Below are positions 44,745 through 57,312 of a DNA stretch of 64,000 nt, one piece after another. Positions within the stretch are counted from its first letter, which is position 1, and each line of letters starts with the position of its first letter. Origin of the DNA: Stereocaulon alpinum (Eukaryota > Ascomycota > Lecanoromycetes > Lecanorales > Stereocaulaceae); contig JAEUBA010000043.1 of assembly GCA_018257865.1 (NCBI GenBank), positions 213,751 through 277,750 of the forward strand, in the 5' to 3' direction. The notes under the pieces are model-generated. The model made no database searches and was not told the DNA's origin. It saw nothing but the letters and a program-made list of their open reading frames with translations. Made by a program: the position numbers and the translations under genes.

Positions 44745-45015
44745 TCACTTTCCTCCGTCTGTATCACCCTTTTCGCTTGTCATGTCCGACGCGGCTTTGG
44801 GATGGCCGGGAGGTTCTTCGTCAGGCTCTATCTCGTCCTCGTACTGGGTGACAATCAGCGTGGTCCCGCAACGTGGTTCGATTAGCGCTCAAGCTTGCTT
44901 TGGCTTTCGCATCCTTGGGGCAAACTCCGCTGACTGTGGGCTTCGGCTTTAGGGTGAGCTCCAAGTCTTCAGGTTTACCGTCCTTATTTACCCTGGTATC
45001 TTCCTTGTCCGTCAT
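44745..45015 (-). CDS. Small acidic hypothetical protein (59 residues, spliced)
   Basis: Two exons, 45015-44935 and 44843-44745, joined across a 91-bp intron (GTCAGC donor, CGCTGATTG branch, CACCCAG acceptor). Exon 1 reads MTDKEDTRVNKDGKPEDLEL then TLKPKPT; exon 2 reads YEDEIEPDEEPPGHPKAASD and ends with a Glu/Lys/Asp/Gly tail. Both parts are charged and hydrophilic, suggesting one disordered protein; neither frame alone covers both. It converges on SLT11, with about 60 bp between the stops. No family was recognised. Confidence 0.45.
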
Positions 45016-47901
45016 TTTTGACCGGGCCAACGACGTTATAGGATATTGGATGGCGCGTACAGTCCGCGTAGGGTTGGCCAGTGATGAAGTACTCGGCAAT
45101 ACTGGACGCTGCTTCTGAACAAAGTCGTTGATCCATTGGGATAGTGTTGCTAAGCTCTGCTACGCAGAGTGGAATTGATGGTTCTGAGAAGCTGGCCGAA
45201 TCAAGGTTTGGCGTGCTGCTGAAAATAGCTAAGAGGCTCGTGTGACTGGAACTGAAACCGTAACGGCCGTAAAATTCGCGCTAAGTGGGTTTAGCGGGCG
45301 TGGCAATTACTGAGAGTTCCTAACACAGTGTGACAGCCACGATGGATAATGGGAAGGTAGAGTAACGATACCGAAGATTCATTAGTTCGAATTACCAGCA
45401 ATAAACCGGCAAGGTCATTGTGGCTCGCATCTCAAGAGAAGTGAGTAGATGTGTTATAGAGAAAGTACCCAGTGCAGGTCGACGTCACTCGTTCGATAAA
45501 CGGTTCTTCTTGAAATTCCAATATCCTTGTAGGGAGACATAACACCCGTGGTACGCTAGACAGCTTGGAAGCCATCGGAACGGACTTTCCAACCCTGGAA
45601 AGACCGACGTACTGCAGGTATTGAGGACTTCATGATAACAAGACATGATAGGAACAAGCAGACAGAAATTCTTATGCAGGACTGGCTCGAATGAGCCTGT
45701 GATTGGTACGAACAGCGATACACATCCCTTGTCTGCTCCAGCTCATAGACGATACCTGATCCACTGTTAGATTTCGTCTGCGTGAGAGGTACTTAGTGCT
45801 ACAGGGTCGTCGTCATATCTTCAATCCCAATTCTTGATCTTTGAAGTCGTTCCAAAGAGCTAGACGGGAGTCTTTTCCCCCTTTTATTAAAAAAAGTCCT
45901 GGAAGATATATTGGAGATAATCATAGTGTATCGACTTCTCAAACCGTTTGGCCATAATATTTCAGAATTTTTGGGCTGGGACTGTCCAGCGACATAGCTT
46001 ATAGCAGTTCGGATTAGAGCCCTTTAGGTTAGATAGATCACTAGATTAATTCTACTCGGTCAGTTTGGTCTTATAAAAAGCTGGGGAGAGTATCAGAATG
46101 GACTTCCACTCAATTCTCGCTTCCTAAGACAGAGTCTCAATTACATGGTCTTTGGCTTCCGCTACAGTCCAAGGACGTTAGAATCCGAAATAAAAGTGAA
46201 CACCAAGTTCGAGGTATGTTTGTAAGCCAGAAAAATATTCTCAAGAGATAGATACTTACTATATTACGGTGTGGATGAACCGGGGCATGTTCCAAAAAGG
46301 ACTATCTAGAGGGCCGGCCCGAATCAATACGCCCTTTAACTCTAGGATAGAGGACTTCTGTTTCAGACATTATCAGGAAATGCCATGTTGCACTGTATAT
46401 AGGTGTGTTGTCGTATAAGCTCGCCTCCGTTTACTTACGCCCTCCACTTTCGTCTGATGTTGTTCGTTGATATGCCAAGAAGCTAATGTATCCGGCCCGA
46501 AACTAGAATTAGAACTAGCATGATTCGTCGCCTGGCCGGCCACTTATAGGGCTGAAACCTAGGGTCCCCTAGTAAAGGCCCTAGAGCTGGTCCGTCGAGG
46601 GCTTCGACGGTAAGTTCTTGGGACCATGCTTGTCGTTTAAATGATCAGCTTCTGGGTCCTTTAGAGGGATTCCCAGGCTTTAGCTCTAAGAGTGGCCGGC
46701 AGAGTGGGGAACCCGTTCAGCACTGAGAACTCAGAGTCAGTATCGGCAATATCGTTCGTGTGGCTCCAAGAAAAATGGCAGGAACGATGCTTTTCCAAGC
46801 ACTAGAACTCTACAGAAAGAATCCTCAATATCAAGTACCTACTGTGTAAGTTGTTCGTATTATCTACTTTCACAACTTAATTATCGAAAGCAAAGATTTA
46901 TTCCTACTTTCTGCAATGCTACTAGGCTGCAAACACTGCCCACCACGCAGACTTTCTTGCCGACACCGAATCACATTCGCTCCTAAATCAAGTTCTAGGA
47001 TTACAACTCGATCCTCGCCAATGTACTGATCATATGTAAACATCTCCCTCTGATTATGAGAAGTGCTAGATGGACCAGGTTCTAGCTCATTCTGCACGAG
47101 CACAAGATTCGGTCCATTGATGCAGCTAGACTTCGTAAGGACTCACAGACGCTGATGACAGCGGCTGAGAATCTGGATGTAACGCCTGCTTAGTCTTCTC
47201 CTTTCAGTATGGAAGGGGAGGATGTCCACGACCTTGTTGATCCTGTGGGCGCGCTAATATGGGCGGAGTATCGGCGTCCAGGAACACTCCTGTCTGGGGC
47301 ATGATCACTTAGGCTACTTCTAGCTTGCTCTATGCCAGAAGCTCACGTCACCTGCCCTCATCTTTTTGGTGCCTTACGCGAATGAGGATATCCAGCTATC
47401 GCGTGGAACAGAGCTGATGCAGTGATCTATTGAATATCAAGGGCATTGGTGTTATAATCAAACATGGTTTTCATTGTCGGAGTTTTACCTCAGCTGTTAT
47501 TCTATATACCCGTTGGATGGCGATATATAAGCATGCAACCGTTCCCCGGCCAATCAAGAAAAATGCCTATCGCTTCAGAGTCGTAGAAAGAATCAACCAC
47601 TTGATTATGCGGTGAGGACGACTATGACTGGCTCTTCTTGTTCCTAGGTCTCCGGATCCCCTCTGTCCAATCCTCTTTCAGTAGCCTGTCACACCGCGGT
47701 AGCGTGCTGTCGAGACTTATCTAGCTGCAGGGCTGCCTGTGTCTCCGAATAGTCCTCGAGGCTTCTCTCCGATCAACCCTCTCTTAGCAACAACGGTCGT
47801 CTCGACGAAAATTTTTCATTCTAATCCTCTAGACAGCTTTTCTTTTCAATTAGCATACTAAAAGGTCAGGCTTCTGAACGAAGTCAAGACATTACCTACC
47901 A
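45016..47901. other. Gene-poor interval of 2.9 kb
   Basis: No frame over 80 residues with protein-like composition on either strand and no recognisable repeat or transposon domain. It is somewhat AT-richer than flanking genes but not RIP-saturated like the right end. It may hold a non-coding transcript or very old repeat debris; nothing specific can be supported. Confidence 0.5.
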
Positions 47902-49388
47902 ATGGCCTCAACGCAGCCCACGGATCATGAGCATTCCATAGAACTGGCGCCAGTACGCCGTGATACTAGCATCAACAATGATCCTAGCGCCGGAGTGCCT
48001 GGAGACAGCAGGTCTCATCATGATATAGAGGCTGGTACTACGTCTGCACGTAAGCCCTATTGGCGTCCTTTATCCAACACTCAATCACTCGCAGGCTGAC
48101 CTTTGCAGAACATACATCCGAAACTGCTCCTCACGAATCCTCAGACCAGGAACCACAATTTGCAAGAGGTGAACGTAGGATCCAGCCAAGTACACGGATA
48201 CCACGATGTTCGAGCTAGATCCCAGAGATCGTACTGACTCTCAAACAGTCGAAGATTACCCACGGGGGTTTCCACAGCTAGCAGCCATACTCAACACAGA
48301 TGCGGGTTTCCTCATCTACAGGAGGTTTGGGTATCTTCGTAACAGGTTGCTCCTGGATCGTGAGATTGAATTGTCGCAATTGGAAGTTAAGCTAAAAGAC
48401 ATGGACACTGAGCAAGCAAAGACGTGCCCTAAAGCTCTTATGACGGTAGACCCTGAAAAATACAGGGGGGAGGAGTCTTTACGGAGCTTCCGCTCCGTGA
48501 TGGATAAGATATATCAAAAGCTTCATGAATATGGTGAGTATTGCTAAGCCTGGACAGCATGAGACTGTGCTCTGATCAAATCCGCAGATGTTCTGGTATC
48601 CGGGATGCGAACCTTCTTAAATATGAACTATCCTTTCGAGCGAAATCGGACGAGTTTCTACAACTATGTCGTCAATGAAAAGCCACTACTCCGCAAGCAG
48701 AACGCTTTCCTAGAGAGCTGCGAGGACTGGGCAGCTTTGGCCGATTGTGATGAGAGCAGCTGGCTTGACGAAGTATTGGGCAAAGTACTGGATTGGTGCA
48801 TACCCAAGAATGTGAGCACTGATTCACTGAAACCTCTTGCACTACCTAACTAGGGTCTCAGAGGGTCCTCACGTCTAGAGCGCAGCGGCTTCTGACTGAT
48901 GACGAATCCATCCATCTGCGCAGCGAGCACCGCGTAGACATCCTCGTACGATCACTCCTTACGGTCATTATTGTTGCGTTGCTCGTCGCTCCAGCATCGG
49001 TGCTCTTCTTTGTAAAGGGTCACCGTGGTATGAAAGTCGCCCTTATCTCCGTCTTTACCCTACTCTTCGCTAGCATTCTCCATGTCGGAACAAAGGCTCA
49101 AAGGTGTGCTTCTACCTCTTCAATTTCAGATTTCTTATATATAGCGCTGATCCCGTGCGCAATTCTAGGCATGAAAATTTCGCAGCCAGTACGTTTCCAA
49201 AGCTCATCACTACCCCTTTACTATTATTCCGGATATACAAAACGTATTTCGCGAGCAGCTGCTCCTTGCACCTGTATCACGGCTCCAATCCCGCGTTTAG
49301 AGAACAACACTGACTCCAAACTAAACAAGCAGCAGCAGCATACTGCGCGGTACTCGTCGTCTTCCTAAGCAACGTTTCCAATTCTTAA
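47902..49388 (+). CDS. DUF6594-type membrane protein
   Basis: Fungal family of unknown function. Six modelled exons: 47902-48049, 48186-48533, 48588-48811, 48862-49103, 49169-49188, 49339-49388; 343 residues. After a polar N-terminus comes the family motif EDYPRGFPQLAAILNTDAGF with LIYRRFGYLRNRLLLDREIE, then a helical region (QLEVKLKDMD, MRTFLNMNYPFERN, VNEKPLLRKQ). RSEHRVDILVRSLLTVIIVA leads into three C-terminal transmembrane helices (VIIVALLVAPASVLFFV, VALISVFTLLFASI, YCAVLVVFLSN). Exon 5 is 20 nt and restores the conserved HE-NFAATYCAVLVV ending. The first intron (136 bp) is least certain; translation could instead begin at 48206. Confidence 0.8.
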
Positions 49389-50096
49389 TCACGAAGGACG
49401 ATACGCAACGGCTCAGCAATATCCGACTCGGGGACGAGGAAAGAACAAGACATAATTTCCTTTCGTTTGTCAGGCTTTCAATCTACGCTTTCATGTCTCT
49501 CGTGTATCTATCTATACACTCTTAGAATCTTCCAAAACATCAAGTTTTATACCATAACCCTCCATCACCGCTACCAGTACCACTAGTACCATCACCCAAA
49601 CCAGCTCCACTCCACTCTATCTGAGTCTACCCCATACACCTACACCGTTAAGCAACGGACACGTCTCTTAAGCGGTAGATATCCTCTCTATCCCGATATT
49701 GCTGCCTAACGTAAAGTAGCAAAGTCCTTTTTCTTAACTCGAATTCCTGCGATTTAGACGTAAAAGCCAGCTCCAAGTCAAGTCATCTAAGTAGGATACG
49801 TGCTCGTTTGATCATAAAAGTTGATTAATCAGGAGGGATTTCGACCGGGTAGCGTGCGTTTTTCGGTCAGTGTTAAGCAGCACATGTCCCAATATCACGG
49901 CTAGTAGAGCGAGAACAAGCAATACCCATGCATTGCATTTCTGCACGCTACAAGGTACCTTCTATAATGCATTCATGTCCATCACTCTAGTAATACACAT
50001 GTATCATCATTCGCCCGATGCATGCTTGCAGTCTCTCATCATTCATCCATCCAATCCAATCTCAGACTGACTCAAGCGCTACCCAATCAAAGAGTA
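49389..50096. other. Convergent 3' regions, DUF6594 gene and phosphatase
   Basis: About 700 bp of non-coding DNA with short frames only. Confidence 0.5.
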
Positions 50097-52836
50097 TCAT
50101 CCACCCCAACTCCAGCGGTCTTTGTCGCTAGATGCAGCACCAGCACCAGCACCAGCAAGGCCTTTGTACCGCTCCGGCATCTCATCAACAATCCATTCCA
50201 GCACGGTTTCGTAGCACAAAACGAATTGTCGGAGTGTCTGGACCATGCTTAGACGTTGCAAGCGGAAGTCAGCTACCGTTCTAGCGATGAGATCTTCGTC
50301 GTCTTTGAGCGTCCAATCGTCCTCTTTGGTATCAATGTCCATGTCATTCTCGTCTCTTGTACGAGCTTGGCGTTGTCTTTTAAGCATGTCAACGACGCTG
50401 TCAACTGTGCAGAATGTTCCTGTTCGACCACAACCAGCGCTGCAGTGCACGACGATTGGTCGTTCATTCTTTCCAGCTGGCGCACCAATGTTGCTTTTGT
50501 TGGGCTCGTAGCTGCGGACGACAGAGCTGCAATGCTCAACCAACCCCAAGACATGTGCCGGATGAGCTGGGGCACCAAAGTCAGGCCAGCTGGAATATTG
50601 TAGCTGCGTGATCTCGCGGAGAGGTTCAAAGGGGTGGTTCGCGTGCGAGAGGGTCAATTTGCGGATAATGACGTGGGGTGTGTCGGGGTCAATGGGAGGT
50701 GTAGTCTTAGCATGCTGAGTAGCATAGTTTGTAGAGCGGCGGCGTAAGCTTTCAGGTCTTCCGTCTTGCGCGTCAGGCTTGATGGAAGGCGAGGTGAAGG
50801 ATCTGCTAGGTTTGCACTGTTCTAGGGCGTGGTGACGTTCTGAGATTGCTTTTAGTTTGAATGGTCCGTAGTCACCTGGTAGCCAGTAGGGGTGACATTT
50901 CCGTTGGCCTCCTTCCGATTCGGCAGTAAGCATTACTATCACGCGGGCATCTTGTTCCCAGGCTACGCGCCAGAAGTCCTGCACCGCACTGTCAGCTACA
51001 CTTCAACATTGTGATGAGTGGAAGGGTAAGACTTACTTGAAAAGTAGCTGGCACAGGCGCCTGGGACGCAATGTAATGCCTGTTACTCCACTGTGCTTTG
51101 ATATGACTGGCGTTAACGTAGTCGCAGCCTCCCAACGGCACGCCTTGTAACTTCACCCGCGAGTGGTCGTAAGGTAGCATGTCCTTGTACCTGTTCTTGG
51201 TCCCCTTCTCGATACCCGCAATTTGCACGGCTTCAGGCGAAAGCGGATTCGGTGTACCGTAGGAAACGTTGACTGAAAGAGCCTTCTGCATCCGATGTTG
51301 CTCGGCTTTCTCGATACCAAGGAAACGGTCAGCAACAGTCTTGCCCTTATCGATCTCGTTCGAGATTTTTCGTAACCACGTGGGTATTCGGGTTACCGCA
51401 CTCTCTTTCAGACCGGACGGTAACTTGACCGGCATTTGGCCCACGCCTCCGATCAGGTCCATGTTCTGCCTAATTGACCCGAAGAACGGATTCGCAGCAC
51501 TCTGAGTGCTCGGCATCATGCAGCCTCCAGCGACAGGAGCTGCGGCAGGTGGATCGATCGAGAGTTTCCGCGTGCTTGAGCTATCCATCTCATTGGCTGG
51601 TCTCTCATCAATCTGCTCCGGGAACTTCTTGGCAAAGTTGTTGAAGCCACCGCGTATGATAAGGGTCGCACCCTGCCATTCCTCGTTGGTGAACTTCTTC
51701 AAAGTATTGACCGACGATGTGGCATCCTTGAGTTGCATAGAATTGGCGTCATAGACAACTATGAACTTGGCCTCCCTCCATTGAGCAAATGTTGCCTTCT
51801 CTTTTTCTTTCGTGAATGTGTCCGCTAATCTCTGCACATTGAAAGATGCTCGTTTAAGAAGAGTGGTGGGTATACACAAGTTGAGGGCGCCCTGTATCCT
51901 AGACTTTGAGTATTGAGGAAATACTCTGAGATCGAGTAAGAGTAGGTCTTGAGGCAGATGGCCTTTCAGTATCTCGACGAAATCCTGTGGCGAAACCATT
52001 GTTGGGCCATCTGTGCTTATAGATGACGGTAATGTCTCTGAGCGCTGAATAACGTGAGAGGGAGGGTCGATTCTGTTGTTGGGTAGGGAATTGCGAGGGT
52101 GCTTCTCGTCAACATGCGAGATCTGGGTTCTTTGTGACGATGGAAGTTCTGAACTAACGAAGTTTGCTGGGGATTGGACGTTTGACCGCGACCCAATTGC
52201 GGGGCCATCAAAGTAAGACGGCCCTTGAGAGCTCAATGGCTTCGGACCTGGGCGTTGGGGGGTAGCTGGAGTGGTATCGATGTCCATACGGTCCTCGGAA
52301 GTGTCTGCATCCTCCAAAGGCCGTTCTTGCGGCTTGGGAGCCACCGCACTTCGTCTTCTATGGCTTTGATCTGGCACGCTTCCAATGGTTGATGGTCTCC
52401 CACCTGGAGTCCTCTCGCTGAATTGAGAGAGATGTCCATGACTCAAATTGAAGGTGTTGGTCTCGGATTGTCTTCTGAAATTCTCGAAACGGGGATGCGA
52501 GTCTAGAGGGTAATGCTGAGGAGAAACGACGGGATTAGGCTTGTCGCCAGCTGATGGAGGTGGGCTCCAATTCTTCCTTGCGTGTATGCCTGCGTTGGAG
52601 TTGGGAGGGTTGTTCGAAGGATCGGCAACGTATTCGAAGTAATTGGGACTGGAGGCTTGCTGAGGGCGCCCTGTATGAGGGGACAATGCTTTAGATGACC
52701 GGCCTGGAGTGGCCTGGCCTGGTGTCTTTGCAGGATATCCATGGGGCGTGGTTGAATATTTCTTGGGAGCTTGTGAAGGACTCCGCGGAGACCATGGCCC
52801 TTGGGGCGACGGACGAGTAGTCGTAGTAGCGCTCAT
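50097..52836 (-). CDS. Protein tyrosine phosphatase with N-terminal rhodanese domain (Pyp1 / Ptp2-3 type)
   Basis: Dephosphorylates phosphotyrosine; fungal relatives of this architecture act on MAP kinases of the stress and cell-wall pathways. Two exons, 52836-51037 and 50978-50097 (58-bp intron); 893 residues. Residues 1-270 are Ser/Pro-rich and disordered. About 275-410 form a rhodanese/CDC25-like domain (SPQDFVEILKGHLPQDLLLL, VFPQYSKSRIQGALNL, LIIRGGFNNFAKKFPEQ); the usual active-site cysteine loop is not evident, suggesting a non-catalytic docking role. The PTP domain spans about 500-890: NRYKDMLPYDHSRVKL, CDYVNASHIKAQWSNRHYIA, YSSWPDFGAP (WPD loop), and the catalytic loop VHCSAGCGRTG with Cys about 779 and Arg 785. 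The splice joins PATFQ to DFWRVAWEQD. Confidence 0.93.
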
Positions 52837-52964
52837 GATGAGGGTGTGACAAGCTCAGGTGCTGTGATCCCTGTACGTTTGGTCTTCCTTGTAGGCAAAC
52901 GAGCTGTTTTGCTACCATTGTTGAGCCATGAAAGAGCGGGTGACGGTTGAGATTGCTGCGCGAG

Positions 52965-53003
52965 GTGTGTGTGTGTGTGTGCGTGTGCGTGTGTGTGTGT
53001 GTG
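52965..53003 (+). repeat. GT dinucleotide microsatellite
   Basis: Mostly perfect (GT)n with a few GC interruptions, followed by a G-run, about 130 bp upstream of the phosphatase start codon, hence in its promoter or leader. Confidence 0.95.
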
Positions 53004-54164
53004 GGGGGAACCGGGGAGCTCGCTGGCGGGACAGGGTGTCGTTGAAGAGACAGAGTTCTGAAGGCGCTGGAGAAATGTCAGTACTTTATGCTGCGTGTTC
53101 TAGATCAGGAGGGAAACAGTGCCCTTTGGAGTGGTCGTGTGGGGAGCATACCTAGCCAAAGTAGAGCAGAAGGAGCAATGGTCTAGACGCTCTATTCTGG
53201 GGTAGTGTATGAATTTAGACGAGCTTAGCTTGCCAACGCTTGCGCGCAAAGATTCGAATGGTGGAGATGAACAGGAGATGGTAAGTAGTGAGCTGAACAC
53301 ACGTCAGATGGACTATAACTTGGTGGTTCTAGTATGGAAAGAGGAAAGAGGAAAGAGGAAAGCGAAGAGAGGAAGAGGCTGACAGATTGTGGCCTTTACA
53401 CTTGACTGGTATCCCAACCCGGAGCCTCTGACAAAGGGTCCAGATTCACCGTTTTGCCCGCCACTCCTTTAGCACTACCTTACTACTACGTCAGATCAGC
53501 CTTACAGACTCCCTATCCCACCTCGCTCTTTGACTTTTTCTGACACACGCCATTTGATTTATAGATCTACGTATCTCTTTCTGATCATCTATACTCAGCG
53601 GTACTACCGTATCTTCCAGCTCAATCTCAATCTCAATCAATCGCTCTCGATATTCTATGACAATTAGCATGCTTCAAACACCTTGGTTGTTGTTCTTTCC
53701 AACACAATGACGTTCCAGGGTCTCTTGCCGCAAAGCTGTGCCTGGTGAATCAGCACTGCCCAGCGTACTATGCTGTCATATTGCGGTCCATACCCGGCCA
53801 GAACCTGCGACAACAGCTGTAGGTTGACAGCTTCAGCTGCATCATTGCATCAGTTCCTTGTAAACTAGCCGAATTATTTGATGCAGCCTCAACTCAAATT
53901 CGCAATTATTGCCTGCTACCTTCGCTTCCACTCCACCCAAATACGAACAGCTGAGCGCTAGTCCACGCTACAAGAACGATTCGGGTCGCCCATAAATCGC
54001 TAAATCGGTTACATTTGCCACGACAAGGAAAGATGATATTGAAGTCTTTCTGTTAATTCTCCCCACAGCTGCCTTGTATCTCTGAATCTTCTTGCGCCTC
54101 ATCACTGAGGCTGAGTCATGACGCCACGCTCCTGTTGCGGCTGAGGTTAGCAAGCCTTGGCTGC
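53004..54164. other. Intergenic region phosphatase to F-box gene
   Basis: About 1.16 kb. It contains purine repeats GGAAAGAG (53338-53365) and CAATCT/CAATCA repeats (53622-53645). No gene was recognised. Confidence 0.5.
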
Positions 54165-56272
54165 TCAACGAAATGGCACTGGTCGACGTCGCTGCGCCCT
54201 GGTAGTCACTGGTGCTGCGACAGCCGTGTCTGGCCATGCGTCATAAGCCAGTGAGAGTTCCTCCCTCTCACCGTCGCTCAAGTGCCCCATGTCCCACTTC
54301 ACAAGCCCCTGATCTGTCGTAGCGTACAGCTGAGTCTCGTTTGTCCACAACATACTATGCACTACTCCCTCCGACGAGAGCAGGGTGGGTCGTAGTCGAC
54401 CGAAACCCTTCCTCGAATTGTAGTCGCGCACTGGGAAATAGTGTTGCAATTCACCTTGATGAAGCAGTCTAGGATTGAAAGACCAGACAAGCACACGCGA
54501 CCAAGTAGCTGCTGCGATCCTCGATCCGCCGGGAGATGCAGCCACCACCGTGCCCAACGAACTCGTGCCCTCTCGATACCCAGCCAGTAGTGCCAACGCT
54601 TTCCATACATGAAGCTTTCGGCCCCCCTCAAGATCGATGCCGTGACTACAATGGGATCTGGCCAGGGTTGTGTGCGCCTGCACGATGTAAACATCAGGGT
54701 GATTCGACTCTTCTCTTCGGTCCCTGCTCACACCAAGAGCCAAATACGAGGTTTGGCAGATGGGCGTGCTGCTCCAATTCACAGTAATGTTGTCAGAATG
54801 ACTGGCATGGATTGGCATTCCTATCGCGAACTCTTCGTAGGCGAACCCATTGTTCTCGTGGTTGATGTAAGCACAGTTGGCGAATGTTGGGGCGCATTCC
54901 GACTCAGATGGATTGCAGGTTGGCGTGAACCAGGAGTGTATTGGATGACCTGGCTTGTAAAAGTTGAGCTTGGTGTTGTTGTCCACAAATTGCACATTGA
55001 ATATCAACCTCTCCTTATATCTGGATGCAGGGAGGCCGGGAGGATCAGATATTTCTAAAATATCTGGATTTGGATCTGTAATTGTCAAGTCAGCCTTTCA
55101 AAGTTGCGGAATTCGGCTAATGACTTCTGCCTGCTGCCTCATCATCCTCGCCTTCAAGATGCACTTTGTACGCAGAGCCTACGGCACCTCCGTTGAGTAT
55201 TATAGAGGACATCAAGTACAGAGACATTGCTAAGAGATTCAATAACATTCGACGTCTCCAAATCATTATTGTGACTTCTAAAAGACCGACATTTTTTTGC
55301 TCCGCTGACGCAGGAAAGAACGCAAGTATCTGACAGCGGATAGGGTTACTGACCATAAGCACAAGCTTCCATCAGCTTAGCATCTCGACCAACTAGCCAA
55401 ACCTTGGTCTCACTTTGTCTGGAAGGATGTTTCCATGCAATGCAAGCATTCCCATTCGACGCAAGAGCAAGTCCCACAGGCTCTTCTCCTTGCTCAAAAT
55501 TGTTGATATCCCTCCTCTCCTGCTGAGTCGAAGAGTAAAAGTAGCCCTTGAGCTTTGCAGACACACGATGGAACGTGACGAGCTTGTATATGTGATTATT
55601 GGACATGCCTGGTTCATGTGGGCCTACACAAGTGTCCCTAACACCGAACCAGGACTGATACAAGACAGCTAGATCTCGACTACCAGAGGCGATTGCCATC
55701 TTGACGATCTTCATTCTATAGCCGTCCTCATCCACTGCAGGCTCGACATGGAGTTCCGTTTTGTGCCGGACATGGTCTTTCCCTAGATCGTAGATTTGAA
55801 TTATGCTGCCCCCATGAACCGTTACCAGCTGAGCTGTACTTCTTGGTTCAGACGGAATTGCGGGAGAAAAGACAGCATGGCTCACCGGCGTCCGAGAAGC
55901 CGATGAGAATCTAGTGACATCGCTCAACACGCCGGCCGCACAACCACTTTCTGCAGCTCGTTTGCGGAATCGTAGAAGTAGATCAGCGTTCGACAAGTCA
56001 TCGAGGCCTAATCTGAGTCCTGGAATATTGTTCATGTGTCTAAAGAGAGTAGGTTTTGATTGAGCAGCAGCGAGGAAGTGTTGGCAAGTCAGAAGTGAGG
56101 CGAAGAAGGTACCAACATCCATATGCCATGTTATCGTCTGAAACACTTCAAGGGGGAGCTTCAGTAAAGTGGAGTCTTGCTGAATCTCTGCAGACGTTTC
56201 GGCCTCCGAATCTGCGTTAGTCGTAGAGGATGGATCCTCGTCGAAGATGTCACTAATTATTTCGTGAATCAT
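54165..56272 (-). CDS. F-box protein
   Basis: Putative substrate adaptor of an SCF ubiquitin ligase. Modelled as two exons, 56272-55354 and 55075-54165, 609 residues, with a 278-bp intron; an alternative splits this into two introns around a 43-nt exon near 55240-55200, since both versions keep phase. The F-box lies at about residues 37-85 (LLKLPLEVFQTITWHMDVGT, FFASLLTCQHFLAAA, KPTLFRHMNNIPGLRLGL). The remainder has beta-strand-rich repeats (QLVTVHGGSIIQIYDLGKD, RIAAATWSRVLVWSFNPRLL, QLYATTDQGLVKWDMGHLSD), suggesting a degenerate beta-propeller. The C-terminus is Arg-rich. The substrate is unknown. The gene sits about 300 bp from the RIP-mutated block. Confidence 0.8.
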
Positions 56273-57075
56273 GGTCTGTTAAGTTACTTGGAACTTGGAC
56301 CGAGCAACTAGCCGCGAGGATTGTAACAAGATAATCTCATGTCCACATTAAGCGTCCTCAATACTGAACACTTTGAATGTTGAAGTACTAAGATATGGGA
56401 AGAGGTAGAAGTTGTGGGGTTGAGTAGAAGTTTGATGCGGGGCGTTGAAAGGTAGCAACTAGCACACAGCAATTGGAGATGATATTGCAGCCAGGTAGCT
56501 AGTATTGATGTATCTAAGTGGGTGGGAGCTGCCTGCTAAAAATGGTGGCCAAGTCGGCCAAGGCGCTACTATAGATCGCTACTGCTAATGCCTAGTATCA
56601 AGCACTACTGCTAATTCCTTCCCAACAGCTATCCCCCTTTTTTAGAAACCTTAGTCCCCTAAGGTCTCCTTCGCCTAAAGCTTGCTAAGAAGATCCTATT
56701 TAATCTCTTATCTAACCTTATCGCGATAGTCTTATATCAACTTCTCCTCCTATTCCTTAGCAACCTTATTAAACGACCTATTCTTTAGCTCCTTCTTATA
56801 TACCTCCGCTTAGGCTTATACTCTCTCCTTAGTACCTTCCTTCAGCTGTTAGATAGTATCTTCCTTAATATAGGAGCGGTATTTCTTAATAAACTTATTA
56901 ATCAGCTATACTTCCGTTTTTTCAGCTAGCTTAGTAACGTTGCTTCGATAAACCTTCTATATAATCTTTACTTCTAGCTTAGTAATATAGTCGGGAGCGT
57001 AATCCTCGCACTTATAGGGGTATCCGCTACTTATAGATATAAGAACCTTTAGTAGCTTAGCTAAGCGACCTTAAC

Positions 57076-57150
57076 TTCTATATATCTCTTCTTCAATACT
57101 TCTATATATCTCTTCTTCGATATTTCTATATACCTCTTCTTCGATAGTAC
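57076..57150 (+). repeat. 24-bp tandem repeat, three copies
   Basis: CTTCTATATATCTCTTCTTC followed by GATA/AATA, repeated three times with few differences, inside the RIP block; read on the minus strand it would encode an acidic IEEEIYR-type repeat of the former element protein. Confidence 0.85.
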
Positions 57151-57189
57151 TACTGGCGTATTAGTGCTTGCTAGTCGATACTTCGCTAA

Positions 57190-57312
57190 TAGTGCCTACT
57201 TAAGGAGTCTTATCTACTTAGGGAGTCTAGTCTGCTTAGGGAGTCTTATCTACTTAGGGAGTCTTATCTACTTAGGGAGTCTTATCTACTTAGGGAGTCT
57301 TATCTACTTTAA
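57190..57312 (+). repeat. 18-bp tandem repeat, about six copies
   Basis: Unit CTTATCTACTTAGGGAGT repeated about six times, several copies identical. Copies more alike than the rest of this mutated DNA imply recent expansion or homogenisation. On the minus strand it would give a DKTP.V hexapeptide repeat. Confidence 0.9.
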
